From assembly GCF_025972045.1 (NCBI RefSeq), contig NZ_JAPDHX010000003.1, forward strand, positions 1-64,000: DNA of 64,000 nt, given 5' to 3'. Under the pieces are notes generated by a model. That model ran no database searches and was not told where the DNA came from. It saw only the letters and a list, made by a program, of their open reading frames with translations. Origin of the DNA: Micropruina sonneratiae. Its GTDB lineage: Bacteria > Actinomycetota > Actinomycetes > Propionibacteriales > Propionibacteriaceae. A program made the position numbers and the translations under genes. Below, piece by piece: positions 8,907-18,138 of this stretch; position 1 is the first letter of the stretch; every line of letters starts with the position of its first letter.

Positions 8907-8938
8907 GGAGCCGCCTTTCGGAATCGAACCGACGACCT
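8907..8938 (-). other. tRNA-Thr-like 3' fragment
   Basis: Read on the minus strand this gives a T-arm (GTCGGTTCGATTCCGA) followed by an acceptor strand like GGCGGCTCC. That resembles the 3' end of actinobacterial tRNA-Thr. No matching anticodon arm or 5' half is present and CCA is absent. Integrases that use a tRNA 3' end leave such scraps, so this may be an old attachment site. Confidence 0.4.
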
Positions 8939-9167
8939 CATCACGTCGGCTTTGCGTCTATCGCTTGATGCGCCCACTTGGCGAACGAGCCGCTGACCTG
9001 CGCAAACGCCGAGCGTGGGGGACGCCGCCATCCGGTGGTGACCGACGACGACCGACCAGTACCGACCGTTTCACCGGAGCTTGCGGCGGCGTCGAAGCCG
9101 AGCATGCTCCATTCCTTTAGCTCACCGCGCCCTCCTCTTCGCCGGCCCCGTCGTCGTCGAAGACGTT

Positions 9168-9995
9168 TCAGGGGTCTTCTCAGATGACGGTGTAGGTCGG
9201 CCGGGCGCGTCGGTCCGCAGATAGACGTCGAGGTCTCCCGACGATGGAGGTTTCTACGCCATCCATCCGAAAGACCTCGACGTGTCCGACGCTACCCCGC
9301 CGGCCGGCTTCGGCCGCCCTGACCTGACCGCCTTCGCTCGACTCGACGGCCTCGGTCTGAGCGTGACCGGACAACGACTTGAACCGGATCGTGCGGTCCT
9401 CGCGTGCCGCGTGGTGGAACCAGATCAGTGGTGCCGACGGTGCGGCAGCGAAGGCGCTGCGCGTGACACCGTGATCCGGCGGTTGGCCCACGAGCCGCTG
9501 GGCTGGCGACCGACCGTGCTGGAAGTTGTAGTGCGCCGCTACCGCTGTGCCGACTGCGGACACGTGTGGCGCCAAGACACCAGCGCCGCGGCGGAGCCAC
9601 GTGCGAAGCTCTCGCGCACCGGGCTGCGGTGGGCGCTGGAAGGGATCGTGGTCGCACACCTCACCGTCGCCCGTGTCGCCGAGGGACTCGGGGTCGCGTG
9701 GGACACCGCCAATAACGCGGTCCTGGCTGAAGGCAAGCGGCTGCTGATCAACGACCCCACGCGGTTTGAGGGCGTGAAGGTCGTTGGCGTCTGATGAGCA
9801 CGTCTGGCGCCACACCAGGCGTGGCGACAAGTACGTTACCGTGATCATCGACCTCACCCCGGTCCGCGATGGCGCCGGCCCAGCAAGGCTGCTGGACATG
9901 GTCGAGGGCCGGTCGAAGGCGGCGTTCAAGACCTGGCTCGCCGACCGCGACGACGCCTTCCGTGACGCGGTCGAGGTGGTCGCGATGGACGGCCG
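9168..9995 (+). pseudogene. Truncated, frameshifted ISL3-family transposase
   Basis: The element begins near 9168 and the transposase frame opens at 9282. The product shows the ISL3 N-terminal zinc finger (CRRCGSEGAARDTV...YRCADCGHVW) and the HTH region (LTVARVAEGLGVAWDTANN). At about 9790 an extra base breaks the frame inside GVDEHVWRH. The next frame continues (HTRRGDKYVTVIIDL...) to VVAMDGR, near the middle of the catalytic domain, then similarity ends near 9995. The second half is missing. It is an inactive relative of the copy at 36.6-38.0 kb. Confidence 0.8.
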
Positions 9996-10153
9996 CGCAG
10001 GTGTTCGAGCCGTCCGTTGAGCGCCTCGGTCGGCCTGACGCCCGTCCAGTGAGCGAAGCCGAGGCGACCCTTGCCGTCCAGACGGCTGTGGCTCTTCTGG
10101 GCGCTGCCCTGGCGAGAGGTCTGCCCAGTCCCTGACTCTGCTCCACGACTGCG

Positions 10154-10948
10154 TCATGGCAGTGGGAGCTCCTCGCCCTGTGCGTCGACGAGCAGGGTGA
10201 GCTCGTTCGGTGGTGTGCCGTCCAAAGCCAACCCCGCGACGCGCACTGCTGCATGAGCGGCTTCGATGGTCGACGAGTACCGGACGTGGTGGTGCCCGTG
10301 GAACCAGCGGGACGCCTGCACGCCGTCGAGGATGCGGCGCATGCGTTCCTGGTGGGCATCCGCACGGACGACGGCCTCGAGTGGCCACCAGTTGCGGCGG
10401 AGCGGGGGAGGAACGTGTTGCTGCAGGCGCTCGCGAAGGAACGGGGTCGCCATCGGTGCGTCGTGGGCTACCACCACGTCTGCGCGACCGGCGTCGATGA
10501 TCGCGGCGGCTTGGGGTTCGGTCAACTCCTCCTCTGGGAACCACTCGACCCCCTCTGTGCGTAAGTGCTTGTCGACCGACGGAGCGCCGCCGACGGCGAG
10601 CCACCGAGTTGAACCCCACGTCCAGCGGTACCCGGCGGGAAGTTCGAAGATGCGCGCTCCGACGGCTCTCCGGCCATCGCGGCCGATCGGCAGCTTCGCG
10701 AGCTCTGGCCAGTCCTCGTGGTTGCCGGGCACGAACCAGAGTTCAAGGCCGGCTGACGCTAACGCGTCATCGACGAGGGTGAGGTACTCGACACCGGCCC
10801 GGTGCTCGGCGCGTGGCCAGTAGCCGAAGTCGCCGACTTGAAGGATCAGGTCGGCGTCGACGGCTTGAGCGTGGTCGATCACCTCGTGGGCGGCGCGCGT
10901 GTTCATGTGCAGGTCGCCCGCGAGGAGGATGCGTTCCGGATCAGTCAT
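10154..10948 (-). CDS. Metallophosphoesterase
   Basis: 264 residues from ATG 10948 (MTDPERILLAGDLHMN). The calcineurin-like metal motifs appear in order: GDLH near residue 11, VGDFG near 38, PGNHED near 75, a histidine in VVVAHDAP near 160, and GHHH near 222. Two metals would be held by these residues to cleave phosphoester bonds. The compact cytoplasmic protein has no signal peptide. Related orphans occur in plasmid and island backbones as well as chromosomes. The substrate (nucleic acid, nucleotide or protein phosphate) is unknown. It sits beside the HTH-relaxase pair. Confidence 0.85.
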   Translation of the reverse strand: MTDPERILLAGDLHMNTRAAHEVIDHAQAVDADLILQVGDFGYWPRAEHRAGVEYLTLVDDALASAGLELWFVPGNHEDWPELAKLPIGRDGRRAVGARIFELPAGYRWTWGSTRWLAVGGAPSVDKHLRTEGVEWFPEEELTEPQAAAIIDAGRADVVVAHDAPMATPFLRERLQQHVPPPLRRNWWPLEAVVRADAHQERMRRILDGVQASRWFHGHHHVRYSSTIEAAHAAVRVAGLALDGTPPNELTLLVDAQGEELPLP

Positions 10949-11026
10949 GGGTTTCTCCCGGGATCGAAGAAGCTTGTGACCGACGCTACTCAGCAGCACC
11001 GACACCAATTGCTGAGAGATTCCGGT

Positions 11027-11236
11027 TCAGAAGTCGTCCGCGCTCTGGATCTTGCGGAACAGCTTCGCGAGATCGGCGGCACCGATGCGGATGATCTGAC
11101 GGCCGCAGCGAACGGCCGAGAGCTGCCCCTGGTTGATTCTCCTCCGTAGGAAGGTCTCCGACACGTCGTACAGTGCGGCGGCCTTGGCGATCGACAGGTA
11201 CTCGGGCTGGGGGTTGGGTACACGGCGGGTGGGCAT
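11027..11236 (-). CDS. Excisionase-like MerR-type HTH protein
   Basis: 69 residues starting MPTRRVPNPQPEYLSIAKAA. The EYLSIAKAAALYDVSETFLRRRI segment is a winged HTH of the excisionase/helix_turn_helix_17 type, followed by a GRQIIRIGAADL wing. Such proteins direct excision or control mobile-element genes. It is 24 bp downstream of the relaxase stop on the same strand and so probably co-transcribed with it. No integrase is visible in the window. Confidence 0.8.
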   Translation of the reverse strand: MPTRRVPNPQPEYLSIAKAAALYDVSETFLRRRINQGQLSAVRCGRQIIRIGAADLAKLFRKIQSADDF

Positions 11237-11259
11237 GGCTTTGCTCCTTCTGTTGGGGT

Positions 11260-14200
11260 TCAGATGCGTGGGCCGTGCGACGGCGGGCGGGACATGGGAG
11301 GCGCGATGTCCTCGGGTCGACGATGCAGATTGATCGGCTCGACGGTCTCCCAGATCGGCGGTGCAGTGCGCTGCCGTTCGATGCGGGACGCGAGGGCGGC
11401 GGCGGGGTGGTCGTCGGGGAGCAGGCCGTCCGCGACGGCGTCTCGCACCCAACGCCGGACTGGATCGCCGTCAGCAGCCCAGGCGGCCACCTGGCGTCCT
11501 ACCACCGCAGTGTGAGGATCGCGCTGCAGGTCGGGGACGGTGTCGCGCAGCCAGTTGGTCCACTGCCGAACCTCCGGGTGCTCGTCCACCAGCGCTTGGT
11601 CGAGACGGTACTGCCAACGTGCAGCGGCAGCGGCCGGCTGCGCGGCACCGGTCGGACGAAGGTCGCCATCCGAAACACCCATGGCGCATCTCCACACCGT
11701 GATCTCGGCGGCCAGCGCGGGCGAGGGTGGCAGGGGCATGTCCGCCAGCCAGGCCGGCCGCCGCTCGGCGCAGCCATTGCGCACCTCGTCCGCTAACTCC
11801 CGGACGAGCTGCTGCCTTGCCTCCACGTACACACCCCAGACCGGGTCGGCGCGCAGGCTTTCGGGAACTCCGTCAAGCCACGGCAGCGGACCACCTCGAG
11901 CGATTGGCTGCAGTCGCCACGACAACACCGCCGCGGGATCCTGAGCGTCGTCCAAACCGCCCGAATCTATCCCCCGTCGCAGCGCCTGGATCGAGTCGCC
12001 TCCTGACGCCTCGATCGTCAACAGGTGCGTGCGCAGCGCCGGCCAGGCGGCCGCCTCGGTCAGCCACAGCACCATCGAGTCGGCGGATCGTTCGATCTCC
12101 GCCATTCGATCGGCGCCCACGACCTGCTCGGCGGCCACGCCGACGGCATCGACGTAGCGATCCACCGCCGGCTTCAGCAACAGCGCCGGATCGGACTGCT
12201 CACGCAGCGACCCGACTGCGGACAGCGCCGCATCGTCCCGGCTCAGGACCGCCTCCAGAAGCTCGGTCGGCGTCGGCGGCCGGACCACCTCAGGCCGGAG
12301 CAGCGAATGCGGATCACCGTCCCCGACCGCGGTGACGTACACGTGATTGGCGTGCCGGCCACGAGTCATCATCGTGTACAGCTGCTGGCGGCTCTCCTGC
12401 CCGCTGAGCACGCCGTGCATCGAATCGACGGTCAGTCCCTGCGCACCATGGATCGTGCTGGCGTAGCCGAGCACCACATCGTCGCGGACGTACCCTGCCG
12501 GCAGTCGCACCTGCCACCCGGACGCGTTCGCCACGGTCAGACTCTGGTCACGCCCGACCGCCAGCACTGTCCAACGGTCCCCGTTGCGTACCCACCCGTG
12601 CCGCGAATACGTCAGCCGCCGCTCGTTGCGTCGGGTGACGATCGTGTCGCCCGCTGACACCCGATTGCCGTCGGCCAGCGATGCCTCGCGGCCCGGCAAG
12701 CGCCCACCCAACCGCTGCGCCCGAGCCCGAGCATTCAGCTGAGCGACCAGGTCGTGGGTCGGCGCCAGCATCAGCGAATCGAGGCCGCGGGCACGGTCCG
12801 CCACCCAGCCGGCGAACGCTTGGTCCAGGGTGGTGGTGGCGTCTCCGACGTGGACCCGCTGCCGGTCGAGGTAGAAACCCAGCGCGGTCGGACGTCCCTG
12901 CCGCAGCCCCAGCGACGCCGTCGCCTCCGCCGGATCGGAGAACCGGACCACTTCGTCCAGCCGGACGGCGCCGTGCTCGGTGGCGATCTCACACAGAACT
13001 CCGCCCGCCTCAACCGCTGAGAGCTGGTGATCGTCACCGACCAGCCGGACGCTGCCGCCACGGCTCACCACGAATGACACCACCTGTTCCAGGGTCAGGG
13101 TGTCGGCCATGCCCGCCTCGTCGATCACCACGAGAGTCCGCGGCCCGATGCCCGCCGCCCAGCCCGGCAGCCGCTCGTCGTCCAGACCCCGAGTGAGCTT
13201 GTGCATGGTGTCGGCGTGGCCGCCCAGCTGCTGGCCGAGCGCGTCCGCGGCCGCCGCCGACGGTGCCAACCCGATGACGTCGCCGCCGGCCTCCCGCCAG
13301 GCCGACGCCAGCGCGTTCATGGCGGTGGTCTTGCCCGCGCCCGCCGGTGCGATCGCCACCTGTAACCGCGACCCTGAGGACGCCATCGCCCGCACCAGCT
13401 CGACCTGTCCGTCGTTCAGCCGCACGCCGTTCGCGTGTGCCTCCAGCAGCGCCAGGTCGATGGACCGCTGACCCACGACCATGCCGTCACGACGCCCGGC
13501 GGTGGCGAGCAGCAGGCGCTCGGCGGCGAGGATCGGCGCCGAGGAGTACCTGGCCGAGCCCGCCACGACGTACATCGACGTGCCGTCCGCACGCCGCAGA
13601 GGCATCGGTTCGGGCACGTCACCGGGCATGTCCCGGGCGGTGTCCAGGGGGATGGAATGCCTGGTCAGCGCCAGGTCGACCAGGCACTGCGCCGCTGCTT
13701 CGGACACAATCCGACCAGAGCGCCGCACCTGCCGCTCCACCTCGGCACGCACATGCCACACCTGCCACGTCGCCCGGTTGCGCTCCACCACGCGGACCAC
13801 CCGAGCCGCCGTCGCGTCCAGCCACGCCTCGTCCACCGGACGCCGCTCCGCCCGGCCAGGATTCAATGCGGCAGCCACCATCCGGGCCACACCACCACGT
13901 CCGAGCACGGCTTCGGCCTGCGCCGCCCACGCCCTTCGCTGCTCGGCCAGCGAGCGTGGCTCATGTTTCGCCTCCCGCGTCTCCAGGGTGGCCCGTTGAC
14001 CCAGCGCGTGCTGCTCGCCGGGCGTCGGGGTGCGCCCCTGTTCGCGCTGGAAGTCGCCGACCAGCTCGCCCTGAGCCGTCCTGATCTCGAGATCGCGCTG
14101 CGACCAGCGCCGCAGCAGAGCCGGGTCGACGCCGGCGATCTCGCGCACCGGTCGGACGTCCCTGCCGTCCTGACGGTCGACGAACCGCACCCCCAAGTCC

Positions 14201-15141
14201 CGGGTCAGGTGCTGCTCGAGCGCAGTGTTGTAGCGCTCCGACGCGGCCACGTTGGCCAAGTAGAGCAGCCGCCCGTCGATGGCGAGCCAGTCGCCGTCGT
14301 CGACCGCCTGCACCTTGTTGGCCACCGCCACGTGCGTGTGCAGGTCGGGATCGCCGGCCCGCGAATCACGGTGCGTGAAGGCGGCGGCGACCAGCCCGTG
14401 CGTCTTCACTTGCCGGACGCCGTTGCGTCCCCGACGGGTGTACAGCGACTCTTGCTCGATGTAGCGCAAGGCGTCCGCGACAGCCAAGTCGTGGCAATGC
14501 TGAATGCGGGCGGCCGTCTGCGGATCGACCAGTGCCCACAGCGCAGACACCGACTTCACCGGCGAGAACGTCACGTCGTAGCCGGCCACGCCTTGGCGGC
14601 TCGGACGCGAGTCCCGCGCGATAAACCCGGTCAGCTCCCGCGGATTGAGCGGGGCCCGTCCGAACCTCTCCTGGAAGCGGTCCAGGCCCACCGCCGTCCG
14701 GATAGAGGCACGAACGACCTGCGTGACCGGAGCGCCGTCCGGATGTCCGTTGGCCCGATTCCACGCCGCTATCCGCCGGGAGACCTCGTCGGCGAACGCC
14801 TCCCCGCCGCTGTAGATGCCCCAGCGCTGGCCCAGCCGCATGGCGTTCTTGACGTCTCTCGCCGTGGCGTGGTTGTCCAGTGCGTCGAGTCGCCCTCGCG
14901 CCAGCGGATGATCGCCGATGCCGAACAGGGAGAGCATCTGATCCGCGGTGACCTGATCACCGGCCTCCAGGCCCTCGATGCCGACCAGACCCGAGCCCAG
15001 CCAGCGTCCGGGCGACTCGCCCTTCTGCTCGTAGTAGTCGGCCAGGCTGGTGTGGCCCTTGGTGGTGGAGTCCTGCGCGGCGACCTGCCGGGTCAGGTAG
15101 TCATACCCCGACCCGGCGGTCAGCTTGTGCAGGCTCATCAT
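11260..15141 (-). CDS. MobF-family (TraA-like) conjugative relaxase-helicase
   Basis: 1,293 residues from the ATGATG at 15141 (MMSLHKLTAGSGYDYLTRQ), the conserved start of actinobacterial MobF relaxases; the longer upstream frame is not. The N-terminal TrwC domain has the tyrosine region (GYDYLTR) and the metal-binding three-His motif (DLHTHVAVAN, near residue 268). A helicase follows with Walker A (APAGAGKTTAM, near 598), Walker B (VVIDEAG) and later motifs (GYASTIHGAQG, TRGRHANHVY). It would nick oriT and unwind the transferred strand. It is full length and intact. No type IV secretion, coupling or integrase gene is visible here, so it is a mobilisable element or a piece of one. Confidence 0.92.
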   Translation of the reverse strand: MMSLHKLTAGSGYDYLTRQVAAQDSTTKGHTSLADYYEQKGESPGRWLGSGLVGIEGLEAGDQVTADQMLSLFGIGDHPLARGRLDALDNHATARDVKNAMRLGQRWGIYSGGEAFADEVSRRIAAWNRANGHPDGAPVTQVVRASIRTAVGLDRFQERFGRAPLNPRELTGFIARDSRPSRQGVAGYDVTFSPVKSVSALWALVDPQTAARIQHCHDLAVADALRYIEQESLYTRRGRNGVRQVKTHGLVAAAFTHRDSRAGDPDLHTHVAVANKVQAVDDGDWLAIDGRLLYLANVAASERYNTALEQHLTRDLGVRFVDRQDGRDVRPVREIAGVDPALLRRWSQRDLEIRTAQGELVGDFQREQGRTPTPGEQHALGQRATLETREAKHEPRSLAEQRRAWAAQAEAVLGRGGVARMVAAALNPGRAERRPVDEAWLDATAARVVRVVERNRATWQVWHVRAEVERQVRRSGRIVSEAAAQCLVDLALTRHSIPLDTARDMPGDVPEPMPLRRADGTSMYVVAGSARYSSAPILAAERLLLATAGRRDGMVVGQRSIDLALLEAHANGVRLNDGQVELVRAMASSGSRLQVAIAPAGAGKTTAMNALASAWREAGGDVIGLAPSAAAADALGQQLGGHADTMHKLTRGLDDERLPGWAAGIGPRTLVVIDEAGMADTLTLEQVVSFVVSRGGSVRLVGDDHQLSAVEAGGVLCEIATEHGAVRLDEVVRFSDPAEATASLGLRQGRPTALGFYLDRQRVHVGDATTTLDQAFAGWVADRARGLDSLMLAPTHDLVAQLNARARAQRLGGRLPGREASLADGNRVSAGDTIVTRRNERRLTYSRHGWVRNGDRWTVLAVGRDQSLTVANASGWQVRLPAGYVRDDVVLGYASTIHGAQGLTVDSMHGVLSGQESRQQLYTMMTRGRHANHVYVTAVGDGDPHSLLRPEVVRPPTPTELLEAVLSRDDAALSAVGSLREQSDPALLLKPAVDRYVDAVGVAAEQVVGADRMAEIERSADSMVLWLTEAAAWPALRTHLLTIEASGGDSIQALRRGIDSGGLDDAQDPAAVLSWRLQPIARGGPLPWLDGVPESLRADPVWGVYVEARQQLVRELADEVRNGCAERRPAWLADMPLPPSPALAAEITVWRCAMGVSDGDLRPTGAAQPAAAAARWQYRLDQALVDEHPEVRQWTNWLRDTVPDLQRDPHTAVVGRQVAAWAADGDPVRRWVRDAVADGLLPDDHPAAALASRIERQRTAPPIWETVEPINLHRRPEDIAPPMSRPPSHGPRI

Positions 15142-15488
15142 GGCCGGCACCGCCGCAGAAGGATCCTCACACCCCTTGTACCTGCGAAAACGGGGTCGAT
15201 CGGGACAGATGGACGGCCATGGATGTGTACCAGGCACTGTGTGGACGATGGCACGGCAGCGAGCCGGAGGAACACAGCATTGGGTTGCACGTCCAGGGCG
15301 ACGCTCGGTCCGTGCCCCACCAAGGCCACCTGGCACACTTTCACGTTGGCGCGCCGGTGTAGGGGCGAGTTGCGAAATGTCCTCACACTCCCTTTAGGCC
15401 GCTGAAATCCACCTGTTTCGGACGCTGACGCCAACTTCTTAGGAAATCCAGGGGTTCGTGGACGTGGTCGAGTCCCGATCAACGTGTC
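15142..15488. other. Region upstream of relaxase, candidate oriT location
   Basis: About 350 bp upstream of the relaxase start. MobF elements often keep oriT next to the relaxase gene, so this is where it would be expected. I see no clear nic motif and only weak, short inverted repeats. No gene is supported. Confidence 0.25.
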
Positions 15489-16200
15489 GTGAGTCGGCAC
15501 ATCCCCGCCGTGGCCGCCGTTGCAGCGGTCGCTTTCGCTACGCTGCCGGCGGGGGAGGTAGCGGCACCCGAGGTGTCGTCCCTCGTCCAGCTGCGGGGTC
15601 CCTGGACGGCTGCCGGAGGTGGCGTCGATATCGTCCGTCTGTGACGGCAAGACCACCCACCGGACGTTGGTGAGGTCCGTGGCCGGTCCGCTGAACATCA
15701 GCAGCGTCCACCGAGGCGCAACAGATCACCACGTCGTCGTCGCAGGGTTCCACCGAGTTGCTGATCGTGACCTTCTCCGGCGCGGTGATCAAGTCGGGAG
15801 CGAACTCGGTGGGGGCGGCGATCAAGGTTGACGGGGTGACGGTGGGCCGACCGAGCAGGGCTACTCCTACGTGGTGTACAGATCCTCATGGGGCACCGCT
15901 GCGATCAGCATGACCCGCTGCCTGCGGGTGCGGCCGGGCATGTATTCGGTCTCGGTCGCGCTGGGCGCCAACCTGGGTGGCCCGGCCTACGTTCGCGAGT
16001 ACACGATCCGGATCGACCAGTACAGCAGAGAGCCGACGGGCCACACTGCACAGTCGTACGGTGACGTCGTTGGCTTACAAGTTCTTCGCTACGACAGCGG
16101 GGCTTGTCGGGCGGCTGGCCAGCCGTCAAGGCTTGTTCCAAGTGACCCGAGCGCAGGGCCGACCACGTTGGCCCGATGGATCCGGGAGCGTGGCACGTGA
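15489..16200 (+). pseudogene. Degenerate secreted-protein gene, copy 1
   Basis: A GTG start gives a hydrophobic signal-like N-terminus (VSRHIPAVAAVAAVAFATLP) that stops after about 50 residues. Coding sense then continues in other frames: SSVCDGKTTHRTLVRSVAGP, then QQITTSSSQGSTELLIVTFS, then GYSYVVYRSSWGTAAISMTR to about 16,026 or later. At least three frame changes are needed. Copy 2 at 45,667 shares the CDGKT.RTLV and EAQQITTSSSQ segments. Differences between the copies fall largely at third codon positions, supporting plus-strand coding ancestry. The family is not recognised. Confidence 0.65.
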
Positions 16201-16266
16201 TCGGGGTGCGGGTGTGGACGAGGTTCGATCGGGGTGACGAGGCAGGCTCGACGGCGGAACACCAGG

Positions 16267-16659
16267 TCAGGGCGTGCGTTGCACGCTGGCACCGGCTCGC
16301 ACCGCGCGCGGGATCTCGGCGGCCTGGTCGACCAGGTCGATGAGCTGATCGACCACGGCGGCCGCGGCGGGGGAGTCCACCTCAACTCGATAATCGATGC
16401 CGGTGGACGCCCAAGCGTCGCTGAAATGACCGGAGGCTGTGACCCGAGCGCCGTCCAGTACGACGCCGACTGCGTCTGCCTCCCGATAGAGATCGTTCAG
16501 GACGCAGGCCGCGACGGACAGATGCAGCAGGTGGGCGCCGGTGAAATCGGCGGTGACGTCCACGCCACCATCAGTCCAGCGGTGCGCGAAGTGCGTCACC
16601 GTGGCGTTCTCGGAGGGGCGCAGGCTGCCTGCCGCGCACTCGACGGAGAAGTCAGTCAT
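16267..16659 (-). CDS. OsmC-family protein, copy 1
   Basis: 130 residues from MTDFSVECAAGSL. It has the OsmC pattern: FAHRWTDGGVDVTADFTGAH, then the catalytic-type cysteine in HLLHLSVAACVLNDLYREAD, then a C-terminal strand (YRVEVDSP) and helix. OsmC/Ohr proteins reduce organic peroxides in the cytoplasm; a partner thiol system is not visible here. A close paralogue sits at 52,229-52,624, differing by scattered substitutions. Each paralogue lies in a region that also holds a copy of the degenerate secreted-protein gene. Confidence 0.8.
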   Translation of the reverse strand: MTDFSVECAAGSLRPSENATVTHFAHRWTDGGVDVTADFTGAHLLHLSVAACVLNDLYREADAVGVVLDGARVTASGHFSDAWASTGIDYRVEVDSPAAAAVVDQLIDLVDQAAEIPRAVRAGASVQRTP

Positions 16660-17029
16660 GAGCGGCAGACTGCCACGGCGCGCCGCCCCAGCCAATGGCG
16701 ATCGGCGGGACCCTGCGTTGCGTCCGACGCGATCTGAAAATCCCTCCCTATCGCGGACGCTCGAGAGCACCGTCGAGCGCCGTCAATGCGACACGTGCAC
16801 GAGTCACAGGGACGATCGTCCTCGCCCCGACGGCTACGGAATAATCAGAACCCTCCAAGTGCCACAGACCTCATGCATCTCGGAGTGGGCCGGGATCTAT
16901 TGCACGTGCGGGGATGCAGTGCCTGTGGCAGATCCACCGGCCGTCTGGCGGCCACCCGGTCCAAAGCGAGTGTTGCTTGATGGTGGAAGAGACTCAGGGA
17001 CTTTCCGACGAGGCGGCGCGTCTCGAGTC
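16660..17029. other. Intergenic region, no gene seen
   Basis: About 370 bp between the OsmC gene start and the stop of the DUF7662-like gene. GC falls towards the right. No convincing open frame, RNA gene or insertion end is seen. It should carry the promoter of the OsmC gene. Confidence 0.35.
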
Positions 17030-18013
17030 CTAATTGTCCTTCGCTGCGAGCTCCCGGAGTTGCGCCTGCACGTGTTCGTTGTACCAAGTCCCACGCCAGG
17101 GCTCTGCCTGGTCGGCTACAAAAAGAGCCAGTTGCGCAACGTCTGCTCTTGAAGGGAAACCTGTCGCGGGTAGGACTTCAAGCACCGCGATCTCGTACAG
17201 CGCACGAAGTACATAGTCAGGGTTCCAACCACCCGTGAAGTCCCAGACTAGGACGTGGCACAGGCGATCCAGCGCCTCCTCCCAGCGACCGGCGTGCGCT
17301 GCCATGTGGGCGCCGACGAGGGAGCTAAGCTGCATGATCCAGTATTCGGTTCCCTGGTCGAGCGAAAGTGTCCGCAGAATCTCGTGCGCTTCAGCGTCAC
17401 GACCTTGACTGAACAATGCCCGCACCAGCTGTATCTCGAGCCACGCGAAGGCCGTGAACTCCCCGTCCACCCGCTGGTCGATAAGAGCCATGCGCAGACT
17501 CGCCACCTCACCATCCAGCGGGTTGCCCAACGCAGCCTGCGCAAGGAGCCGGCGCAGCCGCATGACGTCTCCGTCCAGGGGATCTGCGTCGTTCCAACTG
17601 GGGCGCCAAATCCTATAGTCCAACGGGTTCGCCATCACGCTTGGAAGGATGTTATGGAATCGATCGCGCGCTTGTTCAAAGGTGTGAGTGCGGTCCGGCA
17701 ACGCCACTCCGCCAATCTGTTGGGCGGACGGTTGAGCGTCTGAGGTGGCTTGTGACGGCGTCGGATCCCTCGCAAAGTCAACCTCGCCCGCGGCAAGGTC
17801 TGCGTAGATCATGCGCCACCCTGCTGCGAGCCACGCTCTCGACTGGACGTGACCGACCGAGTCATTTGCCCACCACCCTGCGAGTGTGTACGCCGAGGGT
17901 GGAAGGCCACCTGGAATCGCCTCCGAGATCTGCGCCAGGCTCAAGCTGACCCACGGCGAGCCCTGCGCATTGAGCAACTCGACCAAGGCGTCATACTTCG
18001 CCAAATATTCCAC
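17030..18013 (-). CDS. DUF7662-like N-terminus fused to helical-repeat protein, next to BREX
   Basis: Up to 327 residues. The frame begins at GTG 18013, but the in-frame TTG at 18004 is better spaced from AAGGGG and may be the true start. Residues about 1-80 match a DUF7662-type domain: KYDALVELL, LSLAQISEAIPGGLPPSAY and AGWWANDSVGHVQSRAWLAAGW. The rest is helical with TPR-like pairs (WLEIQLVRALFSQGRDAEAHEIL, GRWEEALDRL). GC content is clearly below that of the BREX genes. It follows brxHI by 125 bp on the same strand, so it could be read from the BREX transcript as an accessory gene. Its function is unknown. Confidence 0.65.
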   Translation of the reverse strand: MEYLAKYDALVELLNAQGSPWVSLSLAQISEAIPGGLPPSAYTLAGWWANDSVGHVQSRAWLAAGWRMIYADLAAGEVDFARDPTPSQATSDAQPSAQQIGGVALPDRTHTFEQARDRFHNILPSVMANPLDYRIWRPSWNDADPLDGDVMRLRRLLAQAALGNPLDGEVASLRMALIDQRVDGEFTAFAWLEIQLVRALFSQGRDAEAHEILRTLSLDQGTEYWIMQLSSLVGAHMAAHAGRWEEALDRLCHVLVWDFTGGWNPDYVLRALYEIAVLEVLPATGFPSRADVAQLALFVADQAEPWRGTWYNEHVQAQLRELAAKDN

Positions 18014-18138
18014 CCCTTCCAGTGGAGCCGAGCGGTTGAACGCCTGGGATACCTTTGCGACCGGATCCGGCGCAAAGGCGCAGTGGTGACGTTATCCAAA
18101 CCCGCGGTCGTTGCTCACCAGAACGTAATCCTCCACCC

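Larger units (their letters stand above)
8650..9167. other. Intergenic region with hairpin and tRNA scrap
   Basis: About 520 bp between the ABM gene and the second ISL3 fragment. It contains a strong hairpin (8862-8903) and a tRNA-Thr-like 3' fragment (8907-8938), listed separately. Several short arginine-rich frames cross it, none convincing. It looks like an old insertion junction. Confidence 0.5.

Noticed and set aside
10020-10153. A small gene between the ISL3 fragment and the metallophosphoesterase (VSEAEATLAVQTAVALLGAALARG)
   Set aside because: Too short, no ribosome site, and bounded by IS debris. It may be the end of a lost gene, but nothing supports a call.
9180-10619. A 479-codon minus-strand frame
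   Set aside because: It spans the ISL3 fragment antisense and the metallophosphoesterase in a wrong frame. Arginine-rich shadow.
13435-15405. A 656-codon plus-strand frame opposite the relaxase
   Set aside because: Antisense to an intact MobF relaxase, with no recognisable domain and a biased composition.
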